This document shows, one piece after another, positions 1-8,309 of a DNA stretch of 64,000 nt. Each line of letters opens with the position of its first letter. Position 1 is the first letter of the stretch. This DNA comes from Streptomyces himalayensis subsp. himalayensis (GTDB lineage Bacteria > Actinomycetota > Actinomycetes > Streptomycetales > Streptomycetaceae), in NCBI RefSeq assembly GCF_013778455.1, contig NZ_JACEHE010000006.1, forward strand, positions 124,001 through 188,000, written 5' to 3'. The notes beneath the pieces are model-generated. The model saw nothing but the letters and a program-made list of their open reading frames with translations. It made no database searches and was not told where the DNA came from. Position numbers and translations under genes: made by a program.

Positions 1-222
1 GAGGCGGATGTTGTGGGAGCGGCGGCCGCCTCGCGAGGCGGCGAGACCGTCTGCGACGACGAGCCCGGTCTCCAGCAGCCGGTCCACCTCGACGGCGAGC
101 TTGGAGCGGGACAGATCGATCTGGTCGCCCAGCTGTGCCCGCGAGTTGGGGCCACCGTCACGCAACAGCCGCAGCAGTCGCGCCTGATGTGCGTTCGCGG
201 GCCGAGCCGTCATACGTCTCAC
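1..222 (-). CDS. ROK-family-type transcriptional regulator, N-terminal part (cut by window edge)
   Basis: Seventy-four codons run to the window edge on the minus strand. They encode a winged-helix DNA-binding start: LLRLLRDGGPNSRAQLGDQI, then DLSRSKLAVEVDRLLETGL and a wing ending GGRRSHNIRL. This is the usual beginning of ROK repressors (helix-turn-helix followed by a sugar-kinase-like domain), though MarR-like proteins start similarly. GTG at 222 follows a GGGGAGGGG ribosome binding site; ATG at 213 is an in-frame alternative. The ligand-binding part lies outside the window, so the ROK assignment rests only on the DNA-binding domain. Confidence 0.6.
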   Translation of the reverse strand, partial: MRRMTARPANAHQARLLRLLRDGGPNSRAQLGDQIDLSRSKLAVEVDRLLETGLVVADGLAASRGGRRSHNIRL

Positions 223-492
223 ATGCCCCTCCCCGCCTGATCGGCCTGCCTCCATCGGGCTTTGGAGGGGAACGTAGCAGTGCCTGCCGGGAGTGGGAAG
301 AAGATGCGCAGGAATCGACCATGACTTTTTCCTGCGACAGGACAAAGGGCAGGCGGCCCAGCTTCCAGGAGATCACTGGGCCGGGCTCCGCGCACCGTCC
401 GTCAGTGGACCGAGGCCCATGCAGTTGCGGTCGTCTGATCCGCGGCCCGGGCGGATGGGGGCATCCCGGCCCGGCTGCCCGAGCCGCCGCCC

Positions 493-1170
493 TCAGGACT
501 CCTCGCGCGCGTGATACGTCTTGCGTGTGTGCTCCGTGTGAGCGCGCATGACCTGCGTGGCGCGCTGCTCGTCGCGGGCCGAGATCGCCGCGATCAGGTC
601 CCGGTGCTCGATCCAGGACTGCTTGCCGCGCTGCCGGGCGACCGGCGTGTAGTACCAGCGGACGCGCCGGTCGACCTGCCCGGCGAGTTCGGCCAGGACG
701 AGGTTGCCCGCCAGTTCCATGACCTTGGCGTGGAACGCGGCGTTGGTCGCCACCACCAGGTCCACGTCACCGTCCTCGACCGCCTGCTCGCCCGTCGCGC
801 AGAGCTCTTCCAGCGCGGTGATCCCCGCAGTGCCCGCGTTGGCGGCGGCCAGCCGTGCGGCCTCGGCCTCCAGCAGCGTACGCACCGTCAGAAGCTGGTC
901 CGCCTCGTCCTCGGTCGGCTCGTGCACGAACGCGCCCTGGGCCGGGCGCAGGTCGACCCAGCCCTCGGTGTTGAGGCGCTGCAGGGCCTCGCGCACGGGC
1001 TGCCGCGAGACACCGAGATGCCCGGCCAGTTCGCTCTCGACGAGGTGCTGGCCGGGCTGGAGGGCGCGGGTCGTGATGAGTTCGAGCAGCGCCTCGTAGA
1101 CCCGGTCGCGCAGGGGACCGGGTCGTTCGAGCCTGGGCACCGCTCCCTGCGGCAGTCCTGTGGACAACAT
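493..1170 (-). CDS. GntR-family transcriptional regulator (FadR/FCD type)
   Basis: The 225-residue protein has an N-terminal winged helix (about residues 20-85, with GVSRQPVREALQRL as recognition helix) and a C-terminal all-helical FCD-like domain (about 95-215) with His residues suited to metal or carboxylate binding. FCD regulators typically sense small organic acids and repress neighbouring catabolic genes. ATG at 1170 was chosen because AGGAGGGGG sits just upstream; a longer in-frame start at 1287 lacks a site and would cover the operator. It lies last in a minus-strand row with a FabH-like synthase and an OFA transporter. A 9-bp core upstream of it recurs in the promoter of the formate dehydrogenase operon, so control of that operon is inferred. 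Confidence 0.88.
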   Translation of the reverse strand: MLSTGLPQGAVPRLERPGPLRDRVYEALLELITTRALQPGQHLVESELAGHLGVSRQPVREALQRLNTEGWVDLRPAQGAFVHEPTEDEADQLLTVRTLLEAEAARLAAANAGTAGITALEELCATGEQAVEDGDVDLVVATNAAFHAKVMELAGNLVLAELAGQVDRRVRWYYTPVARQRGKQSWIEHRDLIAAISARDEQRATQVMRAHTEHTRKTYHAREES

Positions 1171-1223
1171 CGCGGTCCCCCTCCTGGGCGGCGGACAAGC
1201 CAGCATGACGTCAATTGGCTTTC

Positions 1224-1238
1224 GTCTACAGTCTACTG
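1224..1238. promoter_or_regulatory. Candidate GntR operator upstream of the GntR gene
   Basis: The site lies about 55 bp upstream of the GntR start. It contains GTCTACAGTCTAC (1224-1236) and the near-palindrome CAGTCTACTG (1229-1238). The 9-mer ACTGTAGAC, read on the minus strand, is repeated exactly at 5268-5276 in front of the panE/formate dehydrogenase operon. Position and shared core suggest autoregulation, which is inferred. Confidence 0.5.
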
Positions 1239-1349
1239 AGCACAATGGCCAGCACCAGAGAGAGTCGGGCACGTCACACCGCGCCATGGCCGCCCCACCG
1301 GCCGGCCACTCACCGCCTCACGGACAGCGCCTCCGGGCACATGGACGGC

Positions 1350-1488
1350 GTCTCCACCTCAGGGACAACGCCTCCGCCTCAGGCACAGCGCCTCCACATC
1401 AGGGACAACGCCTCCGCCTCAGGGACAGCGCCTCCACATCAGGGACAACGCCTCCGCCTCAGGACAGCGCCTCCGCCTCACGGACAGC
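1350..1488. repeat. 20-bp tandem repeat array overlapping the FabH-like stop codon
   Basis: Seven 20-bp units (one is 19 bp) alternate between GCCTCCACATCAGGGACAAC-like and GCCTCCGCCTCAGGGACAGC-like forms, giving a 40-bp higher-order period. The last unit covers the stop codon of the minus-strand synthase gene (1478-1480). Read on the minus strand, each unit carries CCTGA, so the array repeats a stop-like triplet downstream of the gene. The rest of the 307-bp gap to the GntR start holds only the candidate operator and the ribosome binding site. Confidence 0.85.
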
Positions 1489-2425
1489 GGACGACCTGCC
1501 CCGCATACGACAGGTTGCCGCCGAATCCGAAGAGCAGCACGGGATCCCCGGTGCCGATCTCGCCGCGCTCGACCAGCTTGGACAGGGCGAGCGGAATGCT
1601 CGCCGCCGACGTGTTGCCGGAGTCGACGACATCGCGGGCGACGACCGCGTTCACGGCGCCGATCTTCTCGGCGAGCGGCTCGATGATCCTCAGGTTCGCC
1701 TGGTGCAGCACGACCCCGGCCAGGTCCTCCGGCGCGAGGCCCGCACGCTCGCATGCCTGCCGGGCGATGGACGGGAGCCGGGTGGTGGCCCACCGGTAGA
1801 CGCTCTGCCCCTCCTGCGCGAAGCGCGGCGGGGTTCCCTCGATGCGTACCGCGTGACCCATGTCGGGCACGGAGCCCCACAGCACCGGCCCGATGCCGGG
1901 CTCGGCGTCCGGGGCGCTCGCCTCGACGACGGCGGCCCCCGCGCCGTCGCCGACGAGGACGCAGGTGGTGCGGTCGCTCCAGTCCGTCACGGCGGACATC
2001 TTGTCGGCGCCGATGACGAGCGCCCGCGCCGAGGCCCCGGCCCGTACGGCGTGGTCGGCCGTGGCCAATGCGTGGGTGAAGCCCGCGCAGACGACGTTGA
2101 GGTCCATGACGGCAGGGGACGGGATGCCGAGCCGGGCGGCGACCCGCGCGGCCATGTTCGGGGAGCGGTCCTCGGCCGTGGAGGTGGCGACGAGCACCAG
2201 ATCGATTTCGCCGGGCGTCAGGCCCGCGGCGGCCAGGGCCTTGGCGCCGGCGTGCGCGGCCAGTTCGTCGACGGGCTCGTCGGGGCCGGCGATATGGCGG
2301 GTGCGGATGCCCACCCGGGACCTGATCCACTCGTCGCTCGTGTCGACCATGCCCGCCAGGTCCTCGTTGGTGAGGACCTGGGCGGGCTGGTAATGGCCGA
2401 CTGCGGCGATGCGTGAGCCGTTCAT
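1478..2425 (-). CDS. Beta-ketoacyl-ACP synthase III (FabH-like thiolase-fold enzyme)
   Basis: The 315-residue protein shows the KAS III fold and catalytic triad: Cys113 in LNVVCAGFTHAL, His in VVLHQANLRI and Asn in DSGNTSAASIP. FabH enzymes condense acyl-CoA with malonyl-ACP. A solitary copy outside a fatty-acid cluster often makes starter units or short acyl products. The start at 2425 follows GAGGGGG; a start at 2461 in the same frame lacks a good site. The gene lies between the OFA transporter pair and the GntR regulator on the same strand, 177 bp from its nearest upstream neighbour. Its link to oxalate or formate metabolism is not evident, and no acyl carrier protein is encoded nearby. 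Confidence 0.85.
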   Translation of the reverse strand: MNGSRIAAVGHYQPAQVLTNEDLAGMVDTSDEWIRSRVGIRTRHIAGPDEPVDELAAHAGAKALAAAGLTPGEIDLVLVATSTAEDRSPNMAARVAARLGIPSPAVMDLNVVCAGFTHALATADHAVRAGASARALVIGADKMSAVTDWSDRTTCVLVGDGAGAAVVEASAPDAEPGIGPVLWGSVPDMGHAVRIEGTPPRFAQEGQSVYRWATTRLPSIARQACERAGLAPEDLAGVVLHQANLRIIEPLAEKIGAVNAVVARDVVDSGNTSAASIPLALSKLVERGEIGTGDPVLLFGFGGNLSYAGQVVRCP

Positions 2426-2602
2426 GGGCGAGCCCCCTCGTGGCGGAGATACGGGACTCACCAGTCTGGTAAGCGACTCACGGGTACGAGGTGACGTAAA
2501 GCGACAGGATTGGGGCGCCCCGCTTGTCGGTTTCCCTCATGCCGTACAGCCGTGCCGCGCGGCCTTGCCGTACAGCGCCGGGCGCCCCCGGCAGCCGGAA
2601 CC

Positions 2603-2746
2603 TCAGCCGGTGAAGAGCTGCGTCGCCTTCTGCACCAGTTCGTACACCCCGTAGGCGAGCGGCACGCCCACCCACAGCCAGGCGAAGAGGATCAGTCCGC
2701 GGCGCCTCGGACTAGGCGGACTGCTCGTGCCGGACGGTGTCGTCAT
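2603..2746 (-). CDS. Small membrane protein, companion of OFA-type MFS transporter
   Basis: The 47-residue protein has a Ser/Pro/Arg-rich N-terminus followed by a single hydrophobic helix (GLILFAWLWVGVPLAYGVYE) and a short polar tail. It starts inside the last codons of the transporter, overlapping it by 35 bp (2712-2746) in another frame, with GGGAGG just upstream. Such miniature proteins paired with OFA transporters are sometimes annotated as MFS transporter small subunit. The tight overlap implies coupled translation and a physical partnership with the transporter. The function is inferred from position; the hydrophobic segment is directly visible. Confidence 0.7.
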   Translation of the reverse strand: MTTPSGTSSPPSPRRRGLILFAWLWVGVPLAYGVYELVQKATQLFTG

Positions 2747-4049
2747 CGGCGGCCTCCCTCGGGGCGGGGATGTGGTGGCGGGGGTGGACGGGGCGTACGA
2801 GCTCGTTGGCGACGAAGCCGACGACAAGCAGGCCGATCATGATGGTGAGCGACAGACCGTAGAGGCCGGAGCCGTGCTTGCCGGCCTCCTCCTGACTGTC
2901 GGCGACCCAGTTGACGATCAGCGGGCCGAGGACGCCGGCGGTGGACCAGGCGGTGAGCAGCCGGCCGTGGATGGCGCCGACCTGGTAGGTGCCGAAGAGG
3001 TCCTTCAGATAGGCGGGGATCGTGGCGAAGCCGCCGCCGTAGAAGGAGAGGATGACCAGCGCGCAGACGATGAACAGGGGCTTGGACGAGTCACCGAACT
3101 GCGTGATCAGCAGGTACATCAGGGCACCCACGCCCAGGTACAGCCGGTAGATGTTCTTGCGGCCGATGAGGTCCGAGGTCGAGGACCAGCCGATGCGTCC
3201 GGCCATGTTGGCGGCGGAGAGCAGCGCGACGAATCCTGCGGCCGCGGAGACCGACACCGGCGTCTCCGTGTCCGCGAAGAAGTCGGTGATCATGGGCGCG
3301 GCCTTCTCCAGGATGCCGATGCCCGCCGTCACGTTCATGCACAGCACGACCCACAGACACCAGAACTGCGGGGTACGTACGGCTTCGCGAGCCGAGACCT
3401 GGACGCCCTCGATCGGCGACGGCCCGGACGGGGTGGGACGCGAGTCCGGGCGCGGCACGCGTACGAGCAGCACGCCCAGCGACATGAAGACGGCGTACGT
3501 CAGGCCGTGCACGAGGAACGCGAGCGCGATGCCGGACGGATCCGCGCCGAAGGACTCGAGCATCTGAGCCGACCACGGGGAGGCGATGAGGGCGCCACCC
3601 CCGAAGCCCATGATGGCGATGCCAGTGGCCATGCCCGGCCTGTCCGGGAACCACTTGATCAGCGTTGATACGGGCGAGATGTATCCGATGCCGAGTCCGA
3701 TCCCGCCGACGAAGCCGTAGCCGAGCACGATCAGCCAGTACTGCTCGGTGGCGGCGCCGAGCGCGGCGATCAGGAAGCCGGAGGAGAAGCAGCACAGCGC
3801 GACCGTCATCGCCCAGCGTGGCCCGTTGCGTTCCACGAGCGTGCCGCCGAACGCGGCGGACAGGCCCAGCATGACGATGCCGAGCTGGAAGGGCAGGGCG
3901 CTCTGGGTGCCGCTGAGGCCGAGCGCGGACTCCAGTGGGGGTTTGAAGACGCTCCAGGCGTAGGCCTGGCCGATGGAGAGGTGGACGGAGAGGGCTGCCG
4001 GCGGAACGAGCCAGCGGCTCCAACCGGTTGGGGCGACGGGTGGGCTCAT
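2712..4049 (-). CDS. OFA-family major facilitator transporter (oxalate/formate antiporter-like)
   Basis: The 445-residue protein has about twelve hydrophobic segments. Features include the N-terminal LSIGQAYAWSVFKPPLESAL, typical of the oxalate:formate antiporter family (TC 2.A.1.11), and RPGMATGIAIMGFGGGALI between helices 4 and 5. It probably moves a monocarboxylate or dicarboxylate such as formate or oxalate across the cytoplasmic membrane. ATG at 4049 is chosen because the protein then begins about 15 residues before helix 1, although its ribosome binding site is weak; the frame stays open to 4226. The formate dehydrogenase operon 1.3 kb away supports a formate or oxalate substrate, but this is not proven by the sequence. 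Confidence 0.82.
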   Translation of the reverse strand: MSPPVAPTGWSRWLVPPAALSVHLSIGQAYAWSVFKPPLESALGLSGTQSALPFQLGIVMLGLSAAFGGTLVERNGPRWAMTVALCCFSSGFLIAALGAATEQYWLIVLGYGFVGGIGLGIGYISPVSTLIKWFPDRPGMATGIAIMGFGGGALIASPWSAQMLESFGADPSGIALAFLVHGLTYAVFMSLGVLLVRVPRPDSRPTPSGPSPIEGVQVSAREAVRTPQFWCLWVVLCMNVTAGIGILEKAAPMITDFFADTETPVSVSAAAGFVALLSAANMAGRIGWSSTSDLIGRKNIYRLYLGVGALMYLLITQFGDSSKPLFIVCALVILSFYGGGFATIPAYLKDLFGTYQVGAIHGRLLTAWSTAGVLGPLIVNWVADSQEEAGKHGSGLYGLSLTIMIGLLVVGFVANELVRPVHPRHHIPAPREAADDDTVRHEQSA

Positions 4050-4266
4050 GATCCCGAACGATAGAAACCTGTACGGGACTTGGGAAGACGTTCGGGGACA
4101 CGAACCCGTCGACATGCTTGAGCAGCGCAAAGCCCCGCCGTGTCCCGCCCCGTCTCCCCGCCACCCATTCCCGCTCGTGGTACGGCCGGCATCGGGCGAA
4201 CTCAGGTGCGTTGCCATGGAAGGCAAAGCAGTTCTGCCTAGGCACGGCGGGGCCGATGAGCGAAGG

Positions 4267-5040
4267 TCAATGCCGAACGATGGTCCGGGCGATGATCCGG
4301 CTCACGAGGCGTGGCGCCATGCGCCGTGCCGTCCACATGGCGTGGGTGCCCCGCCCAGGGAAGGCCCATAACCGGCCTCGCGCCAAGGCACGGTCCATCG
4401 AGTCCAGCACCGCATCGGTGGTCAGGCCGGGGCGTGGCCCGAACATGGCAGGCGCGTCACGGCGCATGCGATCCAGCATGGGAGTCTCCACGGCAGGCGG
4501 GCAGACACACAGGACCTGGATGCCTTGTTCGCGGCACTCAACCGACAGGGTCTCGGCGAGGAGGTGGACTGCGGCTTTTGCCGCGCCGTACCCCCCTCCC
4601 TGGGGTACGGGTACCCAGCCGGCGATGGATCCGAGCAGGATGATCTGCCCGCCGCTGCGGGACGCCATGACGGGGACGACGGCGTGGATCAAATGGAGCG
4701 TGCCGCCGTAGATGACGTTCATCAAGCGGAGTGTGTCGGCGGGGTCCTGGTCGAGCAGCTGTCCCACTTTGGCGATCCCAGCGCTGTGAACGAGCCGCCG
4801 CGGTGAACCGATTTCGTCGCTGATCCGCTTGACCGCTTCGGCTACTGCCGGCGGGTCGGTGATGTCGCAGACGAACGGGCGGATGTTCGGGCTGCATTCG
4901 GCCAGCGAATCGAGCCCGGTGTCGCTGATGTCGACAGCTGCGACAGACCAACCGCTGTCGGCCAGCCGCAGGGCCGCTGCTCTGCCGATACCGCTGGCGG
5001 CGCCGGTCACAATGGCTATATCGGGCTGGGAATTTGGCAT
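4267..5040 (-). CDS. Short-chain dehydrogenase/reductase
   Basis: A classical SDR of 257 residues. The NAD(P)-binding motif TGAASGIG is at about residues 12-19, Asp at the end of beta-2 (AAVDISD) favours NAD, and the Ser-Tyr-Lys site appears as LLGSIAGW plus YGAAKAA. The C-terminal segment is basic and amphipathic (TARRMAPRLVSRIIARTIV). CAGGAGTAAGGG lies immediately before ATG 5040. It is divergent from the panE/formate dehydrogenase operon across a 306-bp gap. Third-position A/T codons look more frequent than in its neighbours, so it may be a later arrival. The substrate cannot be told. Confidence 0.85.
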   Translation of the reverse strand: MPNSQPDIAIVTGAASGIGRAAALRLADSGWSVAAVDISDTGLDSLAECSPNIRPFVCDITDPPAVAEAVKRISDEIGSPRRLVHSAGIAKVGQLLDQDPADTLRLMNVIYGGTLHLIHAVVPVMASRSGGQIILLGSIAGWVPVPQGGGYGAAKAAVHLLAETLSVECREQGIQVLCVCPPAVETPMLDRMRRDAPAMFGPRPGLTTDAVLDSMDRALARGRLWAFPGRGTHAMWTARRMAPRLVSRIIARTIVRH

Positions 5041-5247
5041 CCCTTACTCCTGTCGGTTGGGAGCTGTGGACGGATTCCGGGGACGGCCGGCCCGGCCGAC
5101 GCGTGGGCAATACACCTTCCCCGGCACAGTGCTACCCAGTCGATATGCGACCGACGCCCTGGATGACTCGGGCCGACTGCACCTCTCGCACGGGACGGCC
5201 GAGTGACGGTCGCCGTCACAGAGCCGTCGCAGCTGCTGCGCGAACCC

Positions 5248-5280
5248 TTGCTGGGCCAAGTTCCATACTGTAGACAATAT
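5248..5280 (+). promoter_or_regulatory. Promoter and candidate GntR operator of the formate dehydrogenase operon
   Basis: TTGCTG (5248-5253) and TAGACA (5271-5276) are 17 bp apart and form a plausible promoter. Overlapping the -10 is ATACTGTAGACAATAT (5265-5280), an imperfect 16-bp palindrome in which six of eight base pairs match. It shares ACTGTAGAC with the region upstream of the GntR gene. An operator lying on the -10 suggests repression. The rest of the 306-bp divergent gap (5041-5346) shows nothing else that could be recognised. Confidence 0.55.
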
Positions 5281-5346
5281 TTCATCGACACTTGCTGTTC
5301 CTTTGCTTTCCCTCCGGTTTCCCTCGACCGAACGGAGCGCCCCACA

Positions 5347-6324
5347 GTGAAAGTCGCAGTTCTCGGTGCCGGTGCGATCGGCGCCTACGTCGGGGCCGCG
5401 CTGCACCGCGCAGGCGCCGACGTCCATCTCGTCGCCCGTGGACCGCATCTCGCGGCCATGAGGCAGCACGGAGTGCAGGTTCTCAGCCCGCGCGGCGACT
5501 TCACCGCGCGCGCCCACGCCACCGACGACCCGGCCGACATCGGCCCGGTCGACTTCGTCTTCCTGGGGCTCAAGGCCAACTCGTACGCGGCGTGCGGGCC
5601 GCTCATCGAGCCGCTGCTGCACCAGGACACGGCCGTCATCGCCGCCCAGAACGGCATCCCCTGGTGGTACTTCCACCGGCACGGCGGCCCGCACGACGGT
5701 CAGCGCATCGAGAGCGTGGACCCCGACGGCGCGGTCAGTGCGGTGCTCGCGCCAGAGCGGGCGATCGGCTGCGTCGTCTACGCGGCGACGGAGCTCGAAG
5801 GCCCAGGAGTGGTACGCCACTTGGAGGGCACCAGGTTCTCCATCGGCGAGCCCGACCGCTCGGTGTCCGAGCGCTGCCTGGCCTTCAGCGAGGCGATGCA
5901 GGCCGGCGGCCTGAAGTGCCCGGTCGAGCCGGACCTGCGGGGCGACATCTGGGTCAAGCTGCTCGGCAACATCTCCTTCAACCCGATCAGCGCGCTCGCC
6001 CGCGCCACGATGCGTCAGATGTGCCTGCACGGCGGCACGCGCCGGGTCATCGAGATCATGATGGCCGAGACGCTGGCGGTCGCCGAGGCCCTGGGCTGCA
6101 AGCCGGGCGTCTCCATCGAGCGACGCCTTGCGGGCGCGGAGCGCGTCGGCGACCACCGCACCTCCACTCTCCAGGACCTGGAGCGCGGCAAACCGCTCGA
6201 ACTCGACGTGCTGCTCGCGGCCGTCGTGGAGCTGGCGGGGATCACCGATGTGCCGGTGCCGACGCTCCGTACCGTCCACGCCATCTCGGACCTGCTGGCC
6301 GACCGCATGAGGAGCGCGGCATGA
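5347..6324 (+). CDS. panE: Ketopantoate reductase family protein (PanE/ApbA)
   Basis: A 325-residue protein with the N-terminal Rossmann motif VLGAGAIGAYVGAAL (NADPH), then LKANSY, and a C-terminal helical domain containing the family signature around GDIWVKLLGNISFNPISALA with the catalytic Lys. PanE reduces 2-dehydropantoate to pantoate; many paralogues act on other 2-oxoacids. GTG at 5347 is used because the Rossmann strand starts there and GGAG lies about 9 bp upstream. Its stop overlaps the next ATG (ATGA), so it is translationally coupled to the formate dehydrogenase catalytic gene. A 2-oxoacid reductase leading a formate dehydrogenase operon is unusual, so a role in pantoate synthesis should not be assumed. 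Confidence 0.82.
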   Translation: MKVAVLGAGAIGAYVGAALHRAGADVHLVARGPHLAAMRQHGVQVLSPRGDFTARAHATDDPADIGPVDFVFLGLKANSYAACGPLIEPLLHQDTAVIAAQNGIPWWYFHRHGGPHDGQRIESVDPDGAVSAVLAPERAIGCVVYAATELEGPGVVRHLEGTRFSIGEPDRSVSERCLAFSEAMQAGGLKCPVEPDLRGDIWVKLLGNISFNPISALARATMRQMCLHGGTRRVIEIMMAETLAVAEALGCKPGVSIERRLAGAERVGDHRTSTLQDLERGKPLELDVLLAAVVELAGITDVPVPTLRTVHAISDLLADRMRSAA

Positions 6325-8300
6325 GCAACAGGGCACGCAAGAGGGACCGCACGCCCAAGACGTACAACCGGCTGACCCACCCCCTCGTCCGCGACTCCCG
6401 GGACGAGCCGTTCCGCCGCGCCACCTGGGACGAGGCGCTGACCCGCGCCGCCGACGGACTCCGTGCGGCGCGGGGAGCCTTCGGGATGTTCTCGTGTGCC
6501 CGGGCGACCAACGAGATGAACTATGTGGCACAGAAGTTCACGCGGGTCGTGATGGGCACGAACAACGTGGACTCCTGCAACCGCACCTGTCACGCCCCGA
6601 GCGTCGCCGGCCTCTCGGCGGCGTTCGGGTCGGGCGGCGGCACCTCCTCGTACGAGGAGATCGAGCACACCGATCTGATCGTGATGTGGGGCTCCAACGC
6701 CCGCTTCGCACACCCGATCTTCTTCCAGCACGTGTTGAAGGGCATCAGGAACGGCGCCCGGATGTACGCGGTCGATCCGCGGCGTACGAGCACCGCCGAG
6801 TGGGCGGAGAGCTGGCTCGGGCTGAACGTCGGCACGGACATCCCGATGGCGCACGCGATCGGGAGGGAGATCATCCACGCGGGCCTCGCCAACCACGCCT
6901 TCATCGAGCGGGCGACGAGCGGCTTCGAGGAGTACAAGCAGCTCGTCGAGCCGTGGACGCTGTCGCTCGCCGAGAAGGTGACGGGTGTTCCGGCGGCCGC
7001 GATACGGGATCTGGCGCACGCGTACGCCCGGGCCGAGCGGGCACAGCTGTGCTGGACGCTGGGCATCACCGAGCACCACAACGGCACGGACAACGTACGG
7101 GCGCTCATCAACCTGTCGCTGCTGACCGGGCACGTGGGGCGGTACGGCTCGGGGTTGCAGCCGCTGCGCGGGCAGAACAACGTGCAGGGCGGCGGCGACA
7201 TGGGCGCGATCCCCAACCGCCTGCCGGGCTTCCAGGACATCCTCGACCCCGACGCACGGGTGAAGTTCGAGTCGGCGTGGGACACGGTCATCCAGCCCCG
7301 CTACGGGCTGAATCTGACGGAGATGTTCGAGGCCATGGAGGAGGGCTCGCTCAAGGCCGTCTACTGCATCGGTGAGAACCCGGCGCAGTCGGAGGCGGAC
7401 AGCGAGCAGGCGATCCGGCGGCTGAAAGCCCTGGACTTCCTGGTGGTACAGGACATCTTCCTCACGAAGACAGCCGAGTTGGCCGATGTCGTGCTGCCCG
7501 CCACGGCGGGCTGGGCAGAGACGGACGGCACGACGACCAACAGCGAGCGGCGCGTGCAGCGCGTACGCAAGGCGGTCGAGCCGCCCGGCGAGGCCCGCGA
7601 GGACATCGACATCATCTGCGACCTGGCCGCCCGGCTCGGCCACGAATGGAAGTACGCGGACGCCGAGTCGGTCTGGAACGAGCTGCGGTCGGTTTCGCCG
7701 GACCACTACGGCATGACGTACGAGCGGCTCGAGGAGCACCAGGGCATCCAGTGGCCGTGCCCCGACACCGAGAGGCTCGAACCGACGTACCTGCACGGAC
7801 GGTTGTGGGATCCCGACCCGGCGCGGCGAGGCCGGCTCGCGCCCTTCGGGCTGGTCCAGCACGACCCGCCGGTGGACCTCACCGACGAGGAGTTCCCGAT
7901 CCGGCTGACGACCGGGCGGCGCCTCGACTCGTACAACACCGGTGTGCAGAGCGGCGGTTTCGCGTCTCCGCTGCGGCGCGGCGAGTACGTCGAGCTGTGC
8001 CCTGAGGACGCGGAGCGCTACGGGGTCGTGGTGGGCGAGGAGGTCCGGGTGTCGTCGCGGCGGGGCTCGGTGGTGGCTCCGGTGTGGGTCGACCCGGGTC
8101 TGCGTCCAGGCCTCGCCTTCATGACCATGCACTTTCCCGACGAGGTGGACACCAACCAGCTGACGATCGAGGCCAACTGCCCGATCGCGGGCACCGCGGA
8201 GTTCAAGGCGTCGGCGATCCGCATCGAGAAGCTGACCGAGAAGCCCGCCCAGAAGCTGGCCGAGAACGCGAACGCACCTGTCACGGCCGTGAGGAGCTGA
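6321..8300 (+). CDS. Formate dehydrogenase catalytic module (Mo/W-bis-MGD domain, C-terminal half of alpha subunit)
   Basis: The 659-residue protein starts directly in the molybdopterin domain (RLTHPLVRDSRDEPFRRATW). It contains CNRTCHAPSVAGL, where Cys90-His91 takes the place of the selenocysteine-His pair of formate dehydrogenases, later GENPAQSEAD, and the MGD-binding C-terminal barrel (LTTGRRLDSYNTGVQSGGF). The N-terminal 2Fe-2S and 4Fe-4S domains normally present in NAD-linked FDH alpha subunits are absent and are encoded by the gene at 10465. It would oxidise formate to CO2 in the cytoplasm and pass electrons through the separate Fe-S protein to the NuoEF-like diaphorase. It overlaps panE by 4 bp and is followed after 9 bp by the diaphorase gene. 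Confidence 0.88.
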   Translation: MSNRARKRDRTPKTYNRLTHPLVRDSRDEPFRRATWDEALTRAADGLRAARGAFGMFSCARATNEMNYVAQKFTRVVMGTNNVDSCNRTCHAPSVAGLSAAFGSGGGTSSYEEIEHTDLIVMWGSNARFAHPIFFQHVLKGIRNGARMYAVDPRRTSTAEWAESWLGLNVGTDIPMAHAIGREIIHAGLANHAFIERATSGFEEYKQLVEPWTLSLAEKVTGVPAAAIRDLAHAYARAERAQLCWTLGITEHHNGTDNVRALINLSLLTGHVGRYGSGLQPLRGQNNVQGGGDMGAIPNRLPGFQDILDPDARVKFESAWDTVIQPRYGLNLTEMFEAMEEGSLKAVYCIGENPAQSEADSEQAIRRLKALDFLVVQDIFLTKTAELADVVLPATAGWAETDGTTTNSERRVQRVRKAVEPPGEAREDIDIICDLAARLGHEWKYADAESVWNELRSVSPDHYGMTYERLEEHQGIQWPCPDTERLEPTYLHGRLWDPDPARRGRLAPFGLVQHDPPVDLTDEEFPIRLTTGRRLDSYNTGVQSGGFASPLRRGEYVELCPEDAERYGVVVGEEVRVSSRRGSVVAPVWVDPGLRPGLAFMTMHFPDEVDTNQLTIEANCPIAGTAEFKASAIRIEKLTEKPAQKLAENANAPVTAVRS

Positions 8301-8309
8301 GGTAGCGAC

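Noticed and set aside
1350..1488. Possible CRISPR array
   Set aside because: The units are contiguous 20-bp tandem repeats without distinct spacers, and no cas genes are in the window. The same holds for the arrays at 18811, 29352 and 45162.
6588..6593. Possible selenocysteine site in the formate dehydrogenase
   Set aside because: The codon is TGT (Cys) followed by CAC (His), so a cysteine-type enzyme is encoded and no in-frame TGA needs to be read through.
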